Counted from the stretch's first letter, positions 9,179 through 18,947 are shown. The stretch is DNA of 40,046 bases from Hydrogenophaga sp. (GCA_030696525.1 JAUYSB010000107.1:1-40046); one strand, 5' to 3'. Numbers and translations: made by a program. The notes: generated by a model not told the origin, from the sequence alone.

Positions 9179-9306
9179 GCTCCGAGGTCAGCTCGACGCC
9201 ACGGTGGCATGAAGCGGAAACTCATTGTCGCGAAATGTCAAATCAATTGGCTTCAAGTTTTTTACATTCCGGTTCAGGCAACCGGTCCATACGAGAGGGA
9301 ACAGCG

Positions 9307-9717
9307 ATGGTCACCTTAAAGAAGAACGGACAGCCAACAGACCGCGAAGCGGAACAGGGCTGGGAAGACGGGCTGTGGTTGGACCCGAAATGGAGCGAGC
9401 AGATGCTGGCGCTGGTGGAGGGGGCGTCTGAGCCGACCGGTATTGACCCCAAGTGGATGGCGTTGGTGGCATTGGCGGTGGACGCAGCGCCTCAAAGCCT
9501 GTACCCCCAGGGCATGCGCCGCCACATGCGCCGCGCCCTGGCGCTGGGGGCCACGCGGCAGGAGATTGCTGCGGTGCTGCGCTATGTGAGTGTGTCGGGC
9601 CAGCACAGCATCAAGTTGGGGGCCAGCATCCTCAAGGAAGAGCTGGCGATGGGGGCATGTTTTGAACGTTCCCCCCGTGCGAAGAAAGCAGCAAATCGTG
9701 AAGTTAATCAAGCGTAG
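9307..9717 (+). CDS. Carboxymuconolactone decarboxylase-family protein without the CxxC pair
   Basis: A 136-residue protein with the CMD/AhpD-like helical fold. The core (about 45-110) has the typical pattern IDPKWMALVALAVDA, MRRHMRRALALGATRQE and VLRYVSVSGQHSI. AhpD-type peroxidase members carry a CxxC pair in this core; this protein has none there, and its only cysteine is near the C-terminus. A thiol peroxidase role is therefore unlikely and the true activity is unknown. ATG 9307 has a good GAGGGA ribosome-binding site (9295-9300, spacing six). An upstream ATG at 9175 overlapping the previous stop would add 44 unconserved-looking residues. The stop codon lies inside the ribosome-binding site of the following MCP, so the two are translated together. 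Confidence 0.85.
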   Translation: MVTLKKNGQPTDREAEQGWEDGLWLDPKWSEQMLALVEGASEPTGIDPKWMALVALAVDAAPQSLYPQGMRRHMRRALALGATRQEIAAVLRYVSVSGQHSIKLGASILKEELAMGACFERSPRAKKAANREVNQA

Positions 9718-9720
9718 GAG
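9716..9720 (+). promoter_or_regulatory. Ribosome-binding site deciding the TTG start of the second MCP
   Basis: AGGAG lies seven bases before TTG 9728. It overlaps the TAG stop (9715-9717) of the preceding gene. It supports TTG as the true start, since the residues that follow (MNNIKMSVRL) match the usual MCP N-terminus. Confidence 0.75.
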
Positions 9721-9727
9721 ATAGAAA

Positions 9728-11452
9728 TTGAACAATATCAAGATGTCGGTTCGGCTGGTGATGGCCTTCGTGCTGGTGGCCCTGCTCGGTGCAGGCGTCA
9801 GCCTGTTCGCTATCAGGAACATGTCTGCCCTGGATGACGCGGACACGGCTCTCTACGAGCAAGAAACCTGGGGGCTGTCGCTCGCCAAAGAGGCAAACGT
9901 GCAGCGGTATGCCTCGGTGGTGGGCCTGCGCGACGCCATGCTCGCGACCACCCCGGAAGCCCGTGCGGCAGCCATCAAGCGCATGAACGATTGGCGGGCC
10001 AAAAGCCTGGAACTGAGCGCTTTGGCCAGGGAAAAAGCGCAAGATGACCCACAGCTACAGGCAGCCTTCAAGAAGCTGGATGAGCTTTGGAAGGCCGATC
10101 AGCAGGCCAGCGAGGGCCTGATGAAGCTGCTGGCCGAGGCGCCCCTGCAGGCCGACTCACCGATGCTGGCCTACCTGCGCGATCAGGTGGTGCAACCCAG
10201 CATACGCCTGGGCGTTGGCATGAACGAACTGACGTTGATGTTCGAAGCCAATGCCAAGCGCACCTCGGACGCGAACTCGGCACTCTACATGTCCAGTCGC
10301 AACATCACGCTGGCTTTGTCCGTGCTGGGTTTGATGCTGGGTGTGTTTTTGGGCGTGGTGATCAGCCGCAGCGTGACGCGGCCCATTGCCGACGCGGTGC
10401 GTGGCGCGGAACTGATGAGCGAGGGCGATATGACCGTCCCCTTGCACGCCAGTGGACGAGATGAGGTGTCAGCCTTGTTGTCGGCGCTGGAGCAGATGCG
10501 ACAGCGATTTGCCGCAGCTGTCAGCCAAATCCGACAAGGGGCAGATGGCGTGTCCACCGCCAGCGCGGAAATCGCGCAGGGCAACCAAGACCTGTCCGGT
10601 CGAACCGAGTCGCAGGCCAGTTCGCTGGAGGAAACGGCGGCCAGCATGGAAGAACTCTCGTCCACCGTGCGCCAGAACGCCGACAACGCCCTGGCGGGCA
10701 ACCAGCTGGCGCTAACCGCATCCACCGTGGCCCAGCAAGGCGGCGCGGTGGTGGCGCAGGTGGTGGTCACCATGAAGGGCATCAACGACAGCTCGCGCAA
10801 GATCGCCGACATCATCAGCGTCATCGACGGCATCGCCTTCCAGACCAACATCCTGGCATTGAACGCAGCGGTGGAAGCGGCGCGGGCAGGGGAACAAGGC
10901 CGCGGGTTTGCGGTGGTGGCGGGTGAGGTGCGCACCCTGGCCCAGCGCAGCGCGTCTGCGGCCAAGGAGATCAAGGATCTGATCAACGACAGCGTGAGCC
11001 GCGTGGAACAAGGCAGCGCCTTGGTTGACAAGGCCGGTGTCACCATGACCGAGGTGGTCGGCAGCATCCAGCGCGTGACCGATCTGATGGCCGAAATTTC
11101 AGCTGCCAGCAAAGAACAGAGCGAGGGCGTGGGGCAGATTGGCGAAGCGGTGCAGAACATGGACCAGGCCACGCAACAGAATGCGGCGCTGGTGGAGGAA
11201 ATGGCCGCAGCGGCCAGCAGCCTCAACCAGCAGGCCAATGACCTGGTTCAGACGGTTGCCATTTTCAAGATCGATGGACACGCTGCTACGGCGCACCATG
11301 CGCGACCCGCGTCACACACTGCGCCAGTGACCCTGAGCCAACCCGCGCCCACCAGCAAACTCAGACAGGTATCTGCGCCACGGGACAACTCGGCTACGCC
11401 CCGTATCGGTGGCACTGCCACGGGTGGTGGCGACAACTGGGAGTCTTTCTGA
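9728..11452 (+). CDS. Methyl-accepting chemotaxis protein with NWESF tail, TTG start
   Basis: A 574-residue chemoreceptor. TM1 is at about 7-29, followed by a four-helix-bundle-type periplasmic domain (about 32-188), TM2 at about 191-211, HAMP to about 265, and the methyl-accepting coiled coil. The hairpin tip at about 361-410 is almost identical to that of the first MCP in the window ([32 protein letters not shown]), so both should join the same arrays. The periplasmic domains differ in sequence, so ligands probably differ. The last residues are DNWESF, a CheR-tethering pentapeptide after a flexible Ala/Pro/Thr linker. Translation starts at TTG with a strong AGGAG. It follows the CMD-family gene by ten bases, a pairing that may hint at a redox or aromatic-metabolism cue. 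Confidence 0.95.
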   Translation: MNNIKMSVRLVMAFVLVALLGAGVSLFAIRNMSALDDADTALYEQETWGLSLAKEANVQRYASVVGLRDAMLATTPEARAAAIKRMNDWRAKSLELSALAREKAQDDPQLQAAFKKLDELWKADQQASEGLMKLLAEAPLQADSPMLAYLRDQVVQPSIRLGVGMNELTLMFEANAKRTSDANSALYMSSRNITLALSVLGLMLGVFLGVVISRSVTRPIADAVRGAELMSEGDMTVPLHASGRDEVSALLSALEQMRQRFAAAVSQIRQGADGVSTASAEIAQGNQDLSGRTESQASSLEETAASMEELSSTVRQNADNALAGNQLALTASTVAQQGGAVVAQVVVTMKGINDSSRKIADIISVIDGIAFQTNILALNAAVEAARAGEQGRGFAVVAGEVRTLAQRSASAAKEIKDLINDSVSRVEQGSALVDKAGVTMTEVVGSIQRVTDLMAEISAASKEQSEGVGQIGEAVQNMDQATQQNAALVEEMAAAASSLNQQANDLVQTVAIFKIDGHAATAHHARPASHTAPVTLSQPAPTSKLRQVSAPRDNSATPRIGGTATGGGDNWESF

Positions 11453-11548
11453 CGCACAAGCCGGGCGGTGTTTTTCAAGCAAATGTTTTGCAGGTGCCAG
11501 CCACATGTGGTGCCCGCCGCCCAACCGTCTGCTTCATGTGTGCAAAAA

Positions 11549-13903
11549 ATGAGCCATTTCGCCACCACCGTCCATTCTTCCCTCGATAGAAACGCAGAAT
11601 CGGCAGGGGCGAGCGCGCCTGGAGATGCTCAAGGCCACCGGCTTGGCATTCGTCGAGCCAATGCCAACGCATTGCTCGCTTTTGTGCTGGTGGTGGGTAT
11701 CGGCGTGTACACCACCATCCAGTACACCCGTACCGAGCAGCTGAATATCCAGCAGCAACTGGCAAAGGTGGTCTCGGGGTATGCAAGCCATATTCAGCAA
11801 CTGATCGACCGAACGCTGTCGGCCACTTTTGCATTGGCCGGCTCCGTCAAACAAAGCCAGGGTCACATAGAAGATGTGGACAGTCTGGCGCAGGAGCTGT
11901 TCCCGTTCTATGCGGGCATTGACAGCATCCAACTGGCTCGCAACGGCGTGGTGCATTTCGTCTATCCGCCACAGGCAGGCGAAAAAGTCATGGGGCTGGA
12001 TGTTTTGAACGATCCATCCAACCGCGACGAGGCTCAGTTCACGGTTCGATACGGGAATTTGCATGTGGCGGTCCCATCCCTGCTCAAGCAAGGGGGCGTC
12101 GGCTTCGTAGGCAGGTATCCCATCTTCCTGAAAGATCACAATCGAAACCAGACTTTCTGGGGATTTGCGAGCGCCGTTGTGATGCTTGACACCCTCAAGG
12201 CGGTGTCAAAACTTGCAGACCTTGAGAGCCAGGGCGTCACCTACCAGCTTTGGCGCATCAACCCGATCACGGGGAACAAACAGGTGTTGTTGGAAAGCGC
12301 ACCGAAGCTGGAAGTTGCCACTGTGAATGCCAAGATGCTGGTCCACGAAACCAGTTGGACCTTGAGCGCTGCGCCTGCCGCGCGATCTTGGACCAACGCC
12401 CCGCTGGCGATTGGCATTGCGCTGTCGCTTTTGCTGGGCACCGGTGTGGCCTTGCTGGTGCGATACATCTTGCTGCAGCCCATCAAGCTGGCCAAACTGG
12501 TGCGTGATCGCACCCAAGATCTACAACAATCCAACCGCAAGCTCCAACGTGAATTTGAAGTCCGCAAGGCCTACGAGGTCGAGCTGCGCAAGCAGGCCAC
12601 CCATGACGCGCTGACCGGACTGGGCAACCGCACACTGCTGGACGACCGTATCACGCGGGCCATTGCTCAGTTGCAGCAAGGTGACAAAGATGTCGCCATC
12701 CTGCTGCTCGACCTGGACCATTTCAAGAACATCAACGACAGCCTGGGCCACAGGGTGGGGGACCGCATACTTCAGCGTGTCGCCAAGCTGCTCATGGCCT
12801 GCGTTTCAGACAGCGATTCGGTATGCCGGCTCGGGGGTGACGAGTTTGTCATCCTGCTGACCAATGCGCAGCACGCAGACCATGTGGCCACCATCGCAGA
12901 AAACATTGTTGAGACGCTGCGCCAGCCTCATGTCATTGACGACATGGAATTTCATGTGTCGGCGAGCCTTGGCATTGCCATGTGCCCGCAGGACGCCAAC
13001 ACCTCAGACGCCTTGCTGAGCCAGGCCGACATGGCGATGTACCGTGCCAAGCAGGGCGGTCGAAACCGGTTTGAGTTCTTTTCCACGGAACTGGATTCGC
13101 AGGCCAAGATGCGCCTTCATCTGGAAGATGAGTTGCGCCGCGCCTTGAGGCTGGGGGAGTTCGAGGTCCACTACCAGTTGAAGGTGGGCCTGTCGGATGG
13201 CGAGATCGTGGGTGTGGAATCGCTCGTGCGCTGGCGCCATCCCACGCGCGGCATGGTGTTTCCCGCTGAGTTCATCCCCATTGCTGAAGATTCCGGGCTG
13301 ATCGTTCCGTTGGGTGAGTGGGTGCTCAGAACCGCTTGCGCGCAAGCCAGAAAGTGGATTGATTTGGGCGGGCCGCGCATTTCAGTTGCCGTCAACATCT
13401 CTGCCAAGCAGTTTCAGGACGAGGCTCTGCTGGCCAAAGTGACTGCTGCACTCCAGGACGCCGGTCTTCCCCCGGATTACTTAGAGCTGGAGGTGACCGA
13501 AAGTCTGATGATGCACAAGCCTGAGGAAGCCACCAACACGATGCAGGCGTTGCGCAAACTGGGCGTCAGCCTGTCGCTGGATGACTTCGGCACAGGGTAT
13601 TCAAGCCTCACCTATTTGCAACGGTTTCCGCTGCAGTATTTGAAAATTGACCGCAGCTTCATCAGTCATGCCCTGGAGAACGCGAGTGACGCGGCCATCG
13701 TGCGTGCCGTCATTGCAATGGGAAAGGCGTTGAACCTGACCATCATCGCCGAAGGTGTCGAAACCCAAGCACAGTTGGCGCTGCTCAAGAATGAAGGGTG
13801 TGACATTGCGCAAGGGTATCTGCTGGGACGGCCCACGCCGGCCGAAGAAATCACAAACCGGTTGCGCCCAGTTGTTGAGTCGACCCCAAGGGGGTCCTGC
13901 TGA
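11549..13903 (+). CDS. Membrane sensor GGDEF-EAL protein
   Basis: A protein of about 784 residues. Two arginines precede TM1 (about 40-60), a periplasmic sensor of about 220 residues follows, then TM2 (about 281-303), a short coiled linker, GGDEF (about 348-510) and EAL (about 525-775). GGDEF is intact with LDLDHFK and NDSLGH; the I-site position reads SDSD and lacks the arginine. The EAL domain starts ESLVRW and has NISAKQ, EVTES, DDFGTG, KIDRSF and EGVET, so hydrolysis of c-di-GMP is likely. The start is uncertain: ATG 11549 fits the membrane topology, but ATG 11483 or GTG 11468 are possible, and none has a clear ribosome-binding site. It lies 96 bases after the second MCP. The periplasmic domain was not assigned to a family. 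Confidence 0.9.
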   Translation: MSHFATTVHSSLDRNAESAGASAPGDAQGHRLGIRRANANALLAFVLVVGIGVYTTIQYTRTEQLNIQQQLAKVVSGYASHIQQLIDRTLSATFALAGSVKQSQGHIEDVDSLAQELFPFYAGIDSIQLARNGVVHFVYPPQAGEKVMGLDVLNDPSNRDEAQFTVRYGNLHVAVPSLLKQGGVGFVGRYPIFLKDHNRNQTFWGFASAVVMLDTLKAVSKLADLESQGVTYQLWRINPITGNKQVLLESAPKLEVATVNAKMLVHETSWTLSAAPAARSWTNAPLAIGIALSLLLGTGVALLVRYILLQPIKLAKLVRDRTQDLQQSNRKLQREFEVRKAYEVELRKQATHDALTGLGNRTLLDDRITRAIAQLQQGDKDVAILLLDLDHFKNINDSLGHRVGDRILQRVAKLLMACVSDSDSVCRLGGDEFVILLTNAQHADHVATIAENIVETLRQPHVIDDMEFHVSASLGIAMCPQDANTSDALLSQADMAMYRAKQGGRNRFEFFSTELDSQAKMRLHLEDELRRALRLGEFEVHYQLKVGLSDGEIVGVESLVRWRHPTRGMVFPAEFIPIAEDSGLIVPLGEWVLRTACAQARKWIDLGGPRISVAVNISAKQFQDEALLAKVTAALQDAGLPPDYLELEVTESLMMHKPEEATNTMQALRKLGVSLSLDDFGTGYSSLTYLQRFPLQYLKIDRSFISHALENASDAAIVRAVIAMGKALNLTIIAEGVETQAQLALLKNEGCDIAQGYLLGRPTPAEEITNRLRPVVESTPRGSC

Positions 13904-14042
13904 CGTTTTGCCTGCTCCCGCGTGTACACCCGTCGTTGTCAGCGCTGTGGAGCGCATCTGTGACGGTAGTTACAACAGGCGGCCGATGCTTGCCCCTTGG
14001 GCTTGATGCGCTTGCTTCGATCTCATCCAACCGGGTAGCCTA

Positions 14043-15947
14043 GTGCCAGAATCATCGAATATGCCGCACCCCTTGCCTCACACACAGTCAGCACCTGTCT
14101 CCTTGATCGAGGTGGAACTGCGTCTGGCTGCGACCAGTGATGGCTTCTTCAAGCGCTTTATCCAACTGTGGCTGGGACTCGGCGCTTTGATTTGGTTGCT
14201 TCAGGCGGTCTTTACCCCTGCGGTGCAATACCCAGGACAGATCATGATCGGCGTGGGGCTGATGGCCCTTGGGTTGATGCATTCTGGTCACCCGACATGG
14301 GCACGCTGGGCGTTCCTGCTGCCCCTGTGCGTGGCCATTGTTTTGCTTCCTTACTTTATCAATGGGGTGCGTACGCCCTTGTTGATCAACATGCCGCTTC
14401 TCATTGTGCTGGCTGCCTGGTTGCTTGGGCGCCTGGTGGCGCTAGCGGTCACGGCCATCTTCGTCTGCGCACTGGTGGCCTACTGGGCGGCAGAGGCGTT
14501 CGGTGGCTATGTGCCGCCCCAACCGCTGCGCTTGCCCATCGTCTGGGTGACTGCGCTGCCTCCGACCCTGGTGTTGACTGGACTGACCATCTGGGCGCTG
14601 CTCTCCAGCTACGCGAGCCAATTGCGCAATGAGATGCAGCTTCAGCGCGATCTCAATGCCTCGTTGGAGCAAACCCGCCTGGCCTACCAAGGTCTCGATG
14701 CGGTTTCCTCGCCCATTTACGTCAAAGACATTGAAGGACGCTACCTCTATGTCAATCAGGCTGTATGCGTTCAGTTTGGTCGTCCCATCACGGAAATCCT
14801 TGGCGCGCGCAGCGCACAGTTCTTCGACCTCGATATCAGCGAGGACATCAACAATTTTGACCGACAGGTCCTAGACCACAAAGAGCGCTTGGAGCGCGAA
14901 GAGCAGGCTGTGATTGCTTCTACTGGGGAAACGCGCTATTACTGGAGTGTGAAGTCACCGCTGCAGGATGCCCAGGGCTGCATCGTTGGTCTGTTTGGCA
15001 TTTCCACCGACATCACAGAAAAGAAGCGCACCGAAGAGGCGCTGCGTCAGGCGCATGAAAAAACGGAGTTGCTGAACCAGGAGTTGACCGCAGTGTTGAA
15101 TTTCAGTGAGGCCATTTTGCTGAACTCACCCGTGCCAATGGCGGTGTATGCCGCGAACGGGCAGTGCGTGCAGGCCAACGATGCTTTCGCCCAACTGATC
15201 GGCGCAACCCGTGATCTACTGATGGTTCAAAATTTCCGCCACACCCCTTCATTCCAGAGCGCCGGGCTGCTGGAGCCATGCCTCAAAGCACTGGAGGAGG
15301 ACCGCACCCAGCAACTGGAAATCGACATCACCAGCAGCTTTGGCAAGGCGGTTTTTTGTGAATGCCGCATCCTGCCCACCTCGCTCAACCTCCAACCGCA
15401 TCTGCTGATCCAGCTCATCGATTTGAGCAACCGCAAACGCATGGAGGATGAGCTGCGCCACCTCGCCTTTCACGACTTGTTGACCCGGCTGCCCAATCGG
15501 CGTCTGTTGCTAGATCGGCTGCAGCAGGCGCTGCATGCGCGCCACCGCCGCAGTACTCAACTGGCGGTGCTCTATTTGGACCTGAACCGTTTCAAAGCGC
15601 TGAACGACACCCATGGTCACGAGGCGGGCGACCTGCTGCTGGTCGAGGTTGCCCACCGTTTGCGCCGGCATGTAAGAGAAGCAGACACGGTGGCACGGTT
15701 GGGTGGAGATGAATTTGTGGTGCTGCTGGAGATGCCGGGGCTCAACCTCGAGCAGGCTCGCAATCAGTCACAGCTCGTGGCAGACAAGATCAGCGGTGCA
15801 CTTTCCGAAACCTATATGCTGGGTCAGGTTCGACACGAGGGCTCTGCTGCGATTGGCGTCACGCTGGTGCATCCGCAGGACGAGGACCCCAACCTGATCC
15901 TCAAGAAGGCAGACGCTGCCATGTACGAGAGCAAACGCCAGCGCTGA
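14043..15947 (+). CDS. Multi-pass membrane PAS-PAS-GGDEF diguanylate cyclase
   Basis: A protein of 634 residues from GTG 14043, or 628 from ATG 14061. The first 200 residues contain about six hydrophobic segments with very short loops, an integral membrane sensor resembling MASE-type domains but not assigned to one. A short coiled stretch leads to PAS 1 (about 215-335, with YVKDIEGRYLYVNQ and GISTDITEKK), PAS 2 (about 355-470) and GGDEF (about 470-632). The active-site motif GGDEF is intact. READ stands five residues earlier, so the RxxD inhibition site is present. The metal-region motif reads LDLNRFK, a common variant. No EAL domain follows. About 140 bases separate it from the previous gene, so it may have its own promoter. 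Confidence 0.9.
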   Translation: MPESSNMPHPLPHTQSAPVSLIEVELRLAATSDGFFKRFIQLWLGLGALIWLLQAVFTPAVQYPGQIMIGVGLMALGLMHSGHPTWARWAFLLPLCVAIVLLPYFINGVRTPLLINMPLLIVLAAWLLGRLVALAVTAIFVCALVAYWAAEAFGGYVPPQPLRLPIVWVTALPPTLVLTGLTIWALLSSYASQLRNEMQLQRDLNASLEQTRLAYQGLDAVSSPIYVKDIEGRYLYVNQAVCVQFGRPITEILGARSAQFFDLDISEDINNFDRQVLDHKERLEREEQAVIASTGETRYYWSVKSPLQDAQGCIVGLFGISTDITEKKRTEEALRQAHEKTELLNQELTAVLNFSEAILLNSPVPMAVYAANGQCVQANDAFAQLIGATRDLLMVQNFRHTPSFQSAGLLEPCLKALEEDRTQQLEIDITSSFGKAVFCECRILPTSLNLQPHLLIQLIDLSNRKRMEDELRHLAFHDLLTRLPNRRLLLDRLQQALHARHRRSTQLAVLYLDLNRFKALNDTHGHEAGDLLLVEVAHRLRRHVREADTVARLGGDEFVVLLEMPGLNLEQARNQSQLVADKISGALSETYMLGQVRHEGSAAIGVTLVHPQDEDPNLILKKADAAMYESKRQR

Positions 15948-16022
15948 GTACGAGCCACAAGTCGCCTGAAGTTCAATGCCTCCTGTGTCGGACTTCTTTA
16001 TTCACTTATCGCCGCCGATGTC

Positions 16023-18935
16023 ATGTCCATAGCCACTCAAGCAGAACAAGGCAAGCCAACGCATCGCCGGGTTCGTGTGCATCCGGCTTATGTGTCGGCG
16101 ATGCGGCTTGTTGCTGCCGTGTTGCTGGCCCTCGTGGTGGTCCAGTTCTTGGCCTGGGTCATACCCGCGACGCCGGGCTCTCAGGGCATTTCGGATTACC
16201 TTCCGCTGCACGGTTTGATGGAGACGGTCTCCATTGTGGTCGCTCTTTTGGTGTTTGCCGTGGGTTGGAACTCAAGGCCAGATCAGATGTCAGGCCACAC
16301 CGTGCTGCTGGCGTGCGCCTTCTTCGCTGTTGCATGTCTGGATTTTTCGCATACCTTTTCCTACACGGGCATGCCAGACTTTTTCACGCCCAACGATGCC
16401 GAAAAACACTTGAGCTTCTGGCTGTCGGCCCGCCTGCTTGCAGCGTTTTCCTTGCTGGTCGTGCTGCTGCGGCCCTGGACTCTGAAAGAGCCGGGCGCCA
16501 AGTACCTGTTGTTCGCTGGCACGCTGGGTCTGGTTGTGGTGATCCACTGGATTGTCCTTGCTCACAAGGACGCGCTGCCCGACTTGTTCATTCCTGCCAA
16601 AGGCCTGACTCCCCTGAAGAAGGGCTTGGAGTATCTGTGCATTGTCCTGAACCTGGTGACTGCAGCGTTGCTGTGGCGGCGCATGCAAAAGCTCCAGCCT
16701 TACGATGCACCGCTGCTATTTGCCGCCGTACTTGTGATGGCCATGAGCGAGTTCTATTTCACGCTTTACACAACCATGACCGGCGCCTACAACGTGCTGG
16801 GGCATGTCTGCAAGGTCATCAGCTACCTGTTCATCTACCGCGCCGTGGTGGTCAATGCCATTGAGCGCCCCTACCGGGAACTGGAAGCCGCTCAGTCCAA
16901 CCTCGAACTCGCGGTCCGTGCCTCCAATACAGGCTTGTGGGATTGGGACTTTCACAGCGGATCGGTTTCGTTCTCACCCAGCTGGATGGCTCAGTTGGGT
17001 TACGGACCTTGGGAGCTGCCACACACGTTTGATACCTGGGTGGATTTGCTGCACCCTGATGACCGCGAGGCCGCGCTCAAACATGCCAACGACTGCGTAT
17101 CCCGCGCGGATGTCATGCACTACGAGAGCGAGTTTCGCATGCGCCACAAGAACGGGCAGTACCACTGGATATTGGCTCGCGGCGAGAAGCAACCTGATGC
17201 GAGTGGCTGGGCGCATCGTCTGCTGGGATCTCATGTGGACGTGACCGAGCGCAAACGCGCTGAAGAGCGTTTTCGCGGTGCGGTTGAAGCGTCGCCCACA
17301 GGGATGCTTATGGTGGACAGCCAAGGATGTATTGTGCTGGCCAACAAGCGAGCGGCCAATCTTTTTGGCTATGGGGAGGGAGAACTGTTAGGCCACCCAC
17401 TGGAGCGGCTCATCCCGGCGAGCGTGCGCACGGGACACGCAGAACTGATCAACCGATACATGGTGGAGCCGTCTGAGCGCCGCATGGGGGATGGCCGTGA
17501 GGTTTTTGCTCAGCACCGGGACGGTCATGATTTCCGTGTGGAAATCGGCCTGACGCCGATTGATGGGCAAGGCGGACGCTATGTGTTGGCTGCGGTAGAG
17601 GACATCACGGTGAGGTTGCAGGCAGAGCAGCGCATCAACCAGCTGATCTATTTTGATTCACTCACCAATCTGCCAAACCGAAACCTGCTCAACGATCGCG
17701 TCACCCATGCTATTGCCGCCGCCGCACGTGACCGGCACCCTCTGGCTGTGTTGTTTTTGGACCTCGATCATTTCAAGCACGTTAATGACACACTGGGTCA
17801 CCGCGTAGGCGATAAACTGCTCCAAGCCGTGTCCCAGAGGCTTGCCGAGTCGGTGAGTGAAAGCGACACAGTGGCGCGCGTGGGCGGTGACGAATTTGTG
17901 ATTGTGCTGCCTGACAGCAGCATTGAGGCAGCGGCCCGCGTTGCGACAAAGTTGCAACATGTGCTAGCCCAACCATATCGGGTTGGGGAGCAGACGCTGA
18001 TTGCCACCAGCTCGATCGGCATCGCTATGCATCCCGAAGATGGCCAGGATTTCGAAACGCTTTATCAGCGCGCAGACACAGCCATGTACCGCGCCAAACA
18101 AGATGGTCGCAACGATCACCGATTCTTCACCCAGGAGATGCAGACCCGCAGCGAGCGCATGTTGCTGCTGGAAAATGCTCTTCACCAAGCACTGCAGCGG
18201 GACGAATTCGTTCTCCATTACCAGCCTCAGCTGTCTATGGACGGGACTCGTGTGGTGGGCGTGGAAGCGCTGCTGCGTTGGCGACACCCGACCCTTGGGC
18301 AGGTGTCACCCGCCGAGTTCATACCGCTGGCCGAGGCCTGCGGTTTGATCGTTTCGATTGGCAGTTGGGTGCTTCGAACCGCTGCCCGTCAGATGCGAAC
18401 CTGGCTGGATGAGGGCCTGTCGCCCATGGTCGTTGCAGTCAATCTATCGGCGGTGCAGTTTCGCCACCCCAATCTACCGGCGTTGGTCAGCGAAGTGCTG
18501 CAGCTGACGGCATTAGCGCCGGAATACCTCGAGCTGGAACTGACCGAGAGCGTGGCAATGGACAACCCGCTCAAAGCCATTGCGGTGATGGAAGATCTGC
18601 ACAGGCGGGGTGTTCGCATGTCCATCGACGATTTCGGCACAGGCTACTCATCGTTGAACTATCTAAAAAAATTCCACGTTTACAAAATCAAGATCGATCA
18701 GTCGTTCATCCGTGATCTCGTCACCGACGAAGACGACCGCGCCATCGTCAGCGCCATCGTGCAGATGGCCCGCAGCTTGGGTTTTCGGACAATTGCTGAA
18801 GGCGTAGAGACCGAGGCGCAACGAGACTTTCTGAGTGCCAACGGCTGTGACGAGGTGCAAGGTTACCTCTATAGCCGCCCTGTTCTCGCATCTGATTTGG
18901 TTACCTTCATTCGGTCTCTTGACGTGAATGGTTGA
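16023..18935 (+). CDS. MASE3-PAS-PAS-GGDEF-EAL membrane protein
   Basis: A 970-residue protein. The N-terminal 285 residues match the MASE3 membrane sensor pattern: seven or so hydrophobic segments with LDFSHTFSYTGMPDFFTPN and the LFIPAKGLTPLKKGLEYL loop. Then come PAS 1 (about 290-415, PAS-fold-3 type with WDWDFHSG and LHPDDRE), PAS 2 (about 420-540), GGDEF (545-705) and EAL (715-960). GGDEF is intact, but the I-site position reads SESD. The EAL domain has EALLRW, NLSAVQ, ELTES, DDFGTG, KIDQSF and EGVET, so it is probably an active phosphodiesterase. ATG 16023 is the first good start. Just after its stop lies a decayed receptor fragment, so this marks the right edge of the signalling island. 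Confidence 0.93.
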   Translation: MSIATQAEQGKPTHRRVRVHPAYVSAMRLVAAVLLALVVVQFLAWVIPATPGSQGISDYLPLHGLMETVSIVVALLVFAVGWNSRPDQMSGHTVLLACAFFAVACLDFSHTFSYTGMPDFFTPNDAEKHLSFWLSARLLAAFSLLVVLLRPWTLKEPGAKYLLFAGTLGLVVVIHWIVLAHKDALPDLFIPAKGLTPLKKGLEYLCIVLNLVTAALLWRRMQKLQPYDAPLLFAAVLVMAMSEFYFTLYTTMTGAYNVLGHVCKVISYLFIYRAVVVNAIERPYRELEAAQSNLELAVRASNTGLWDWDFHSGSVSFSPSWMAQLGYGPWELPHTFDTWVDLLHPDDREAALKHANDCVSRADVMHYESEFRMRHKNGQYHWILARGEKQPDASGWAHRLLGSHVDVTERKRAEERFRGAVEASPTGMLMVDSQGCIVLANKRAANLFGYGEGELLGHPLERLIPASVRTGHAELINRYMVEPSERRMGDGREVFAQHRDGHDFRVEIGLTPIDGQGGRYVLAAVEDITVRLQAEQRINQLIYFDSLTNLPNRNLLNDRVTHAIAAAARDRHPLAVLFLDLDHFKHVNDTLGHRVGDKLLQAVSQRLAESVSESDTVARVGGDEFVIVLPDSSIEAAARVATKLQHVLAQPYRVGEQTLIATSSIGIAMHPEDGQDFETLYQRADTAMYRAKQDGRNDHRFFTQEMQTRSERMLLLENALHQALQRDEFVLHYQPQLSMDGTRVVGVEALLRWRHPTLGQVSPAEFIPLAEACGLIVSIGSWVLRTAARQMRTWLDEGLSPMVVAVNLSAVQFRHPNLPALVSEVLQLTALAPEYLELELTESVAMDNPLKAIAVMEDLHRRGVRMSIDDFGTGYSSLNYLKKFHVYKIKIDQSFIRDLVTDEDDRAIVSAIVQMARSLGFRTIAEGVETEAQRDFLSANGCDEVQGYLYSRPVLASDLVTFIRSLDVNG

Positions 18936-18947
18936 GTCCTATGAAAT

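Noticed and set aside
11501-11510. Ten-base palindrome CCACATGTGG before the sensor-GGDEF-EAL gene
   Set aside because: Too short and isolated to call a regulatory site; it may even lie within the coding region if an upstream start is used.
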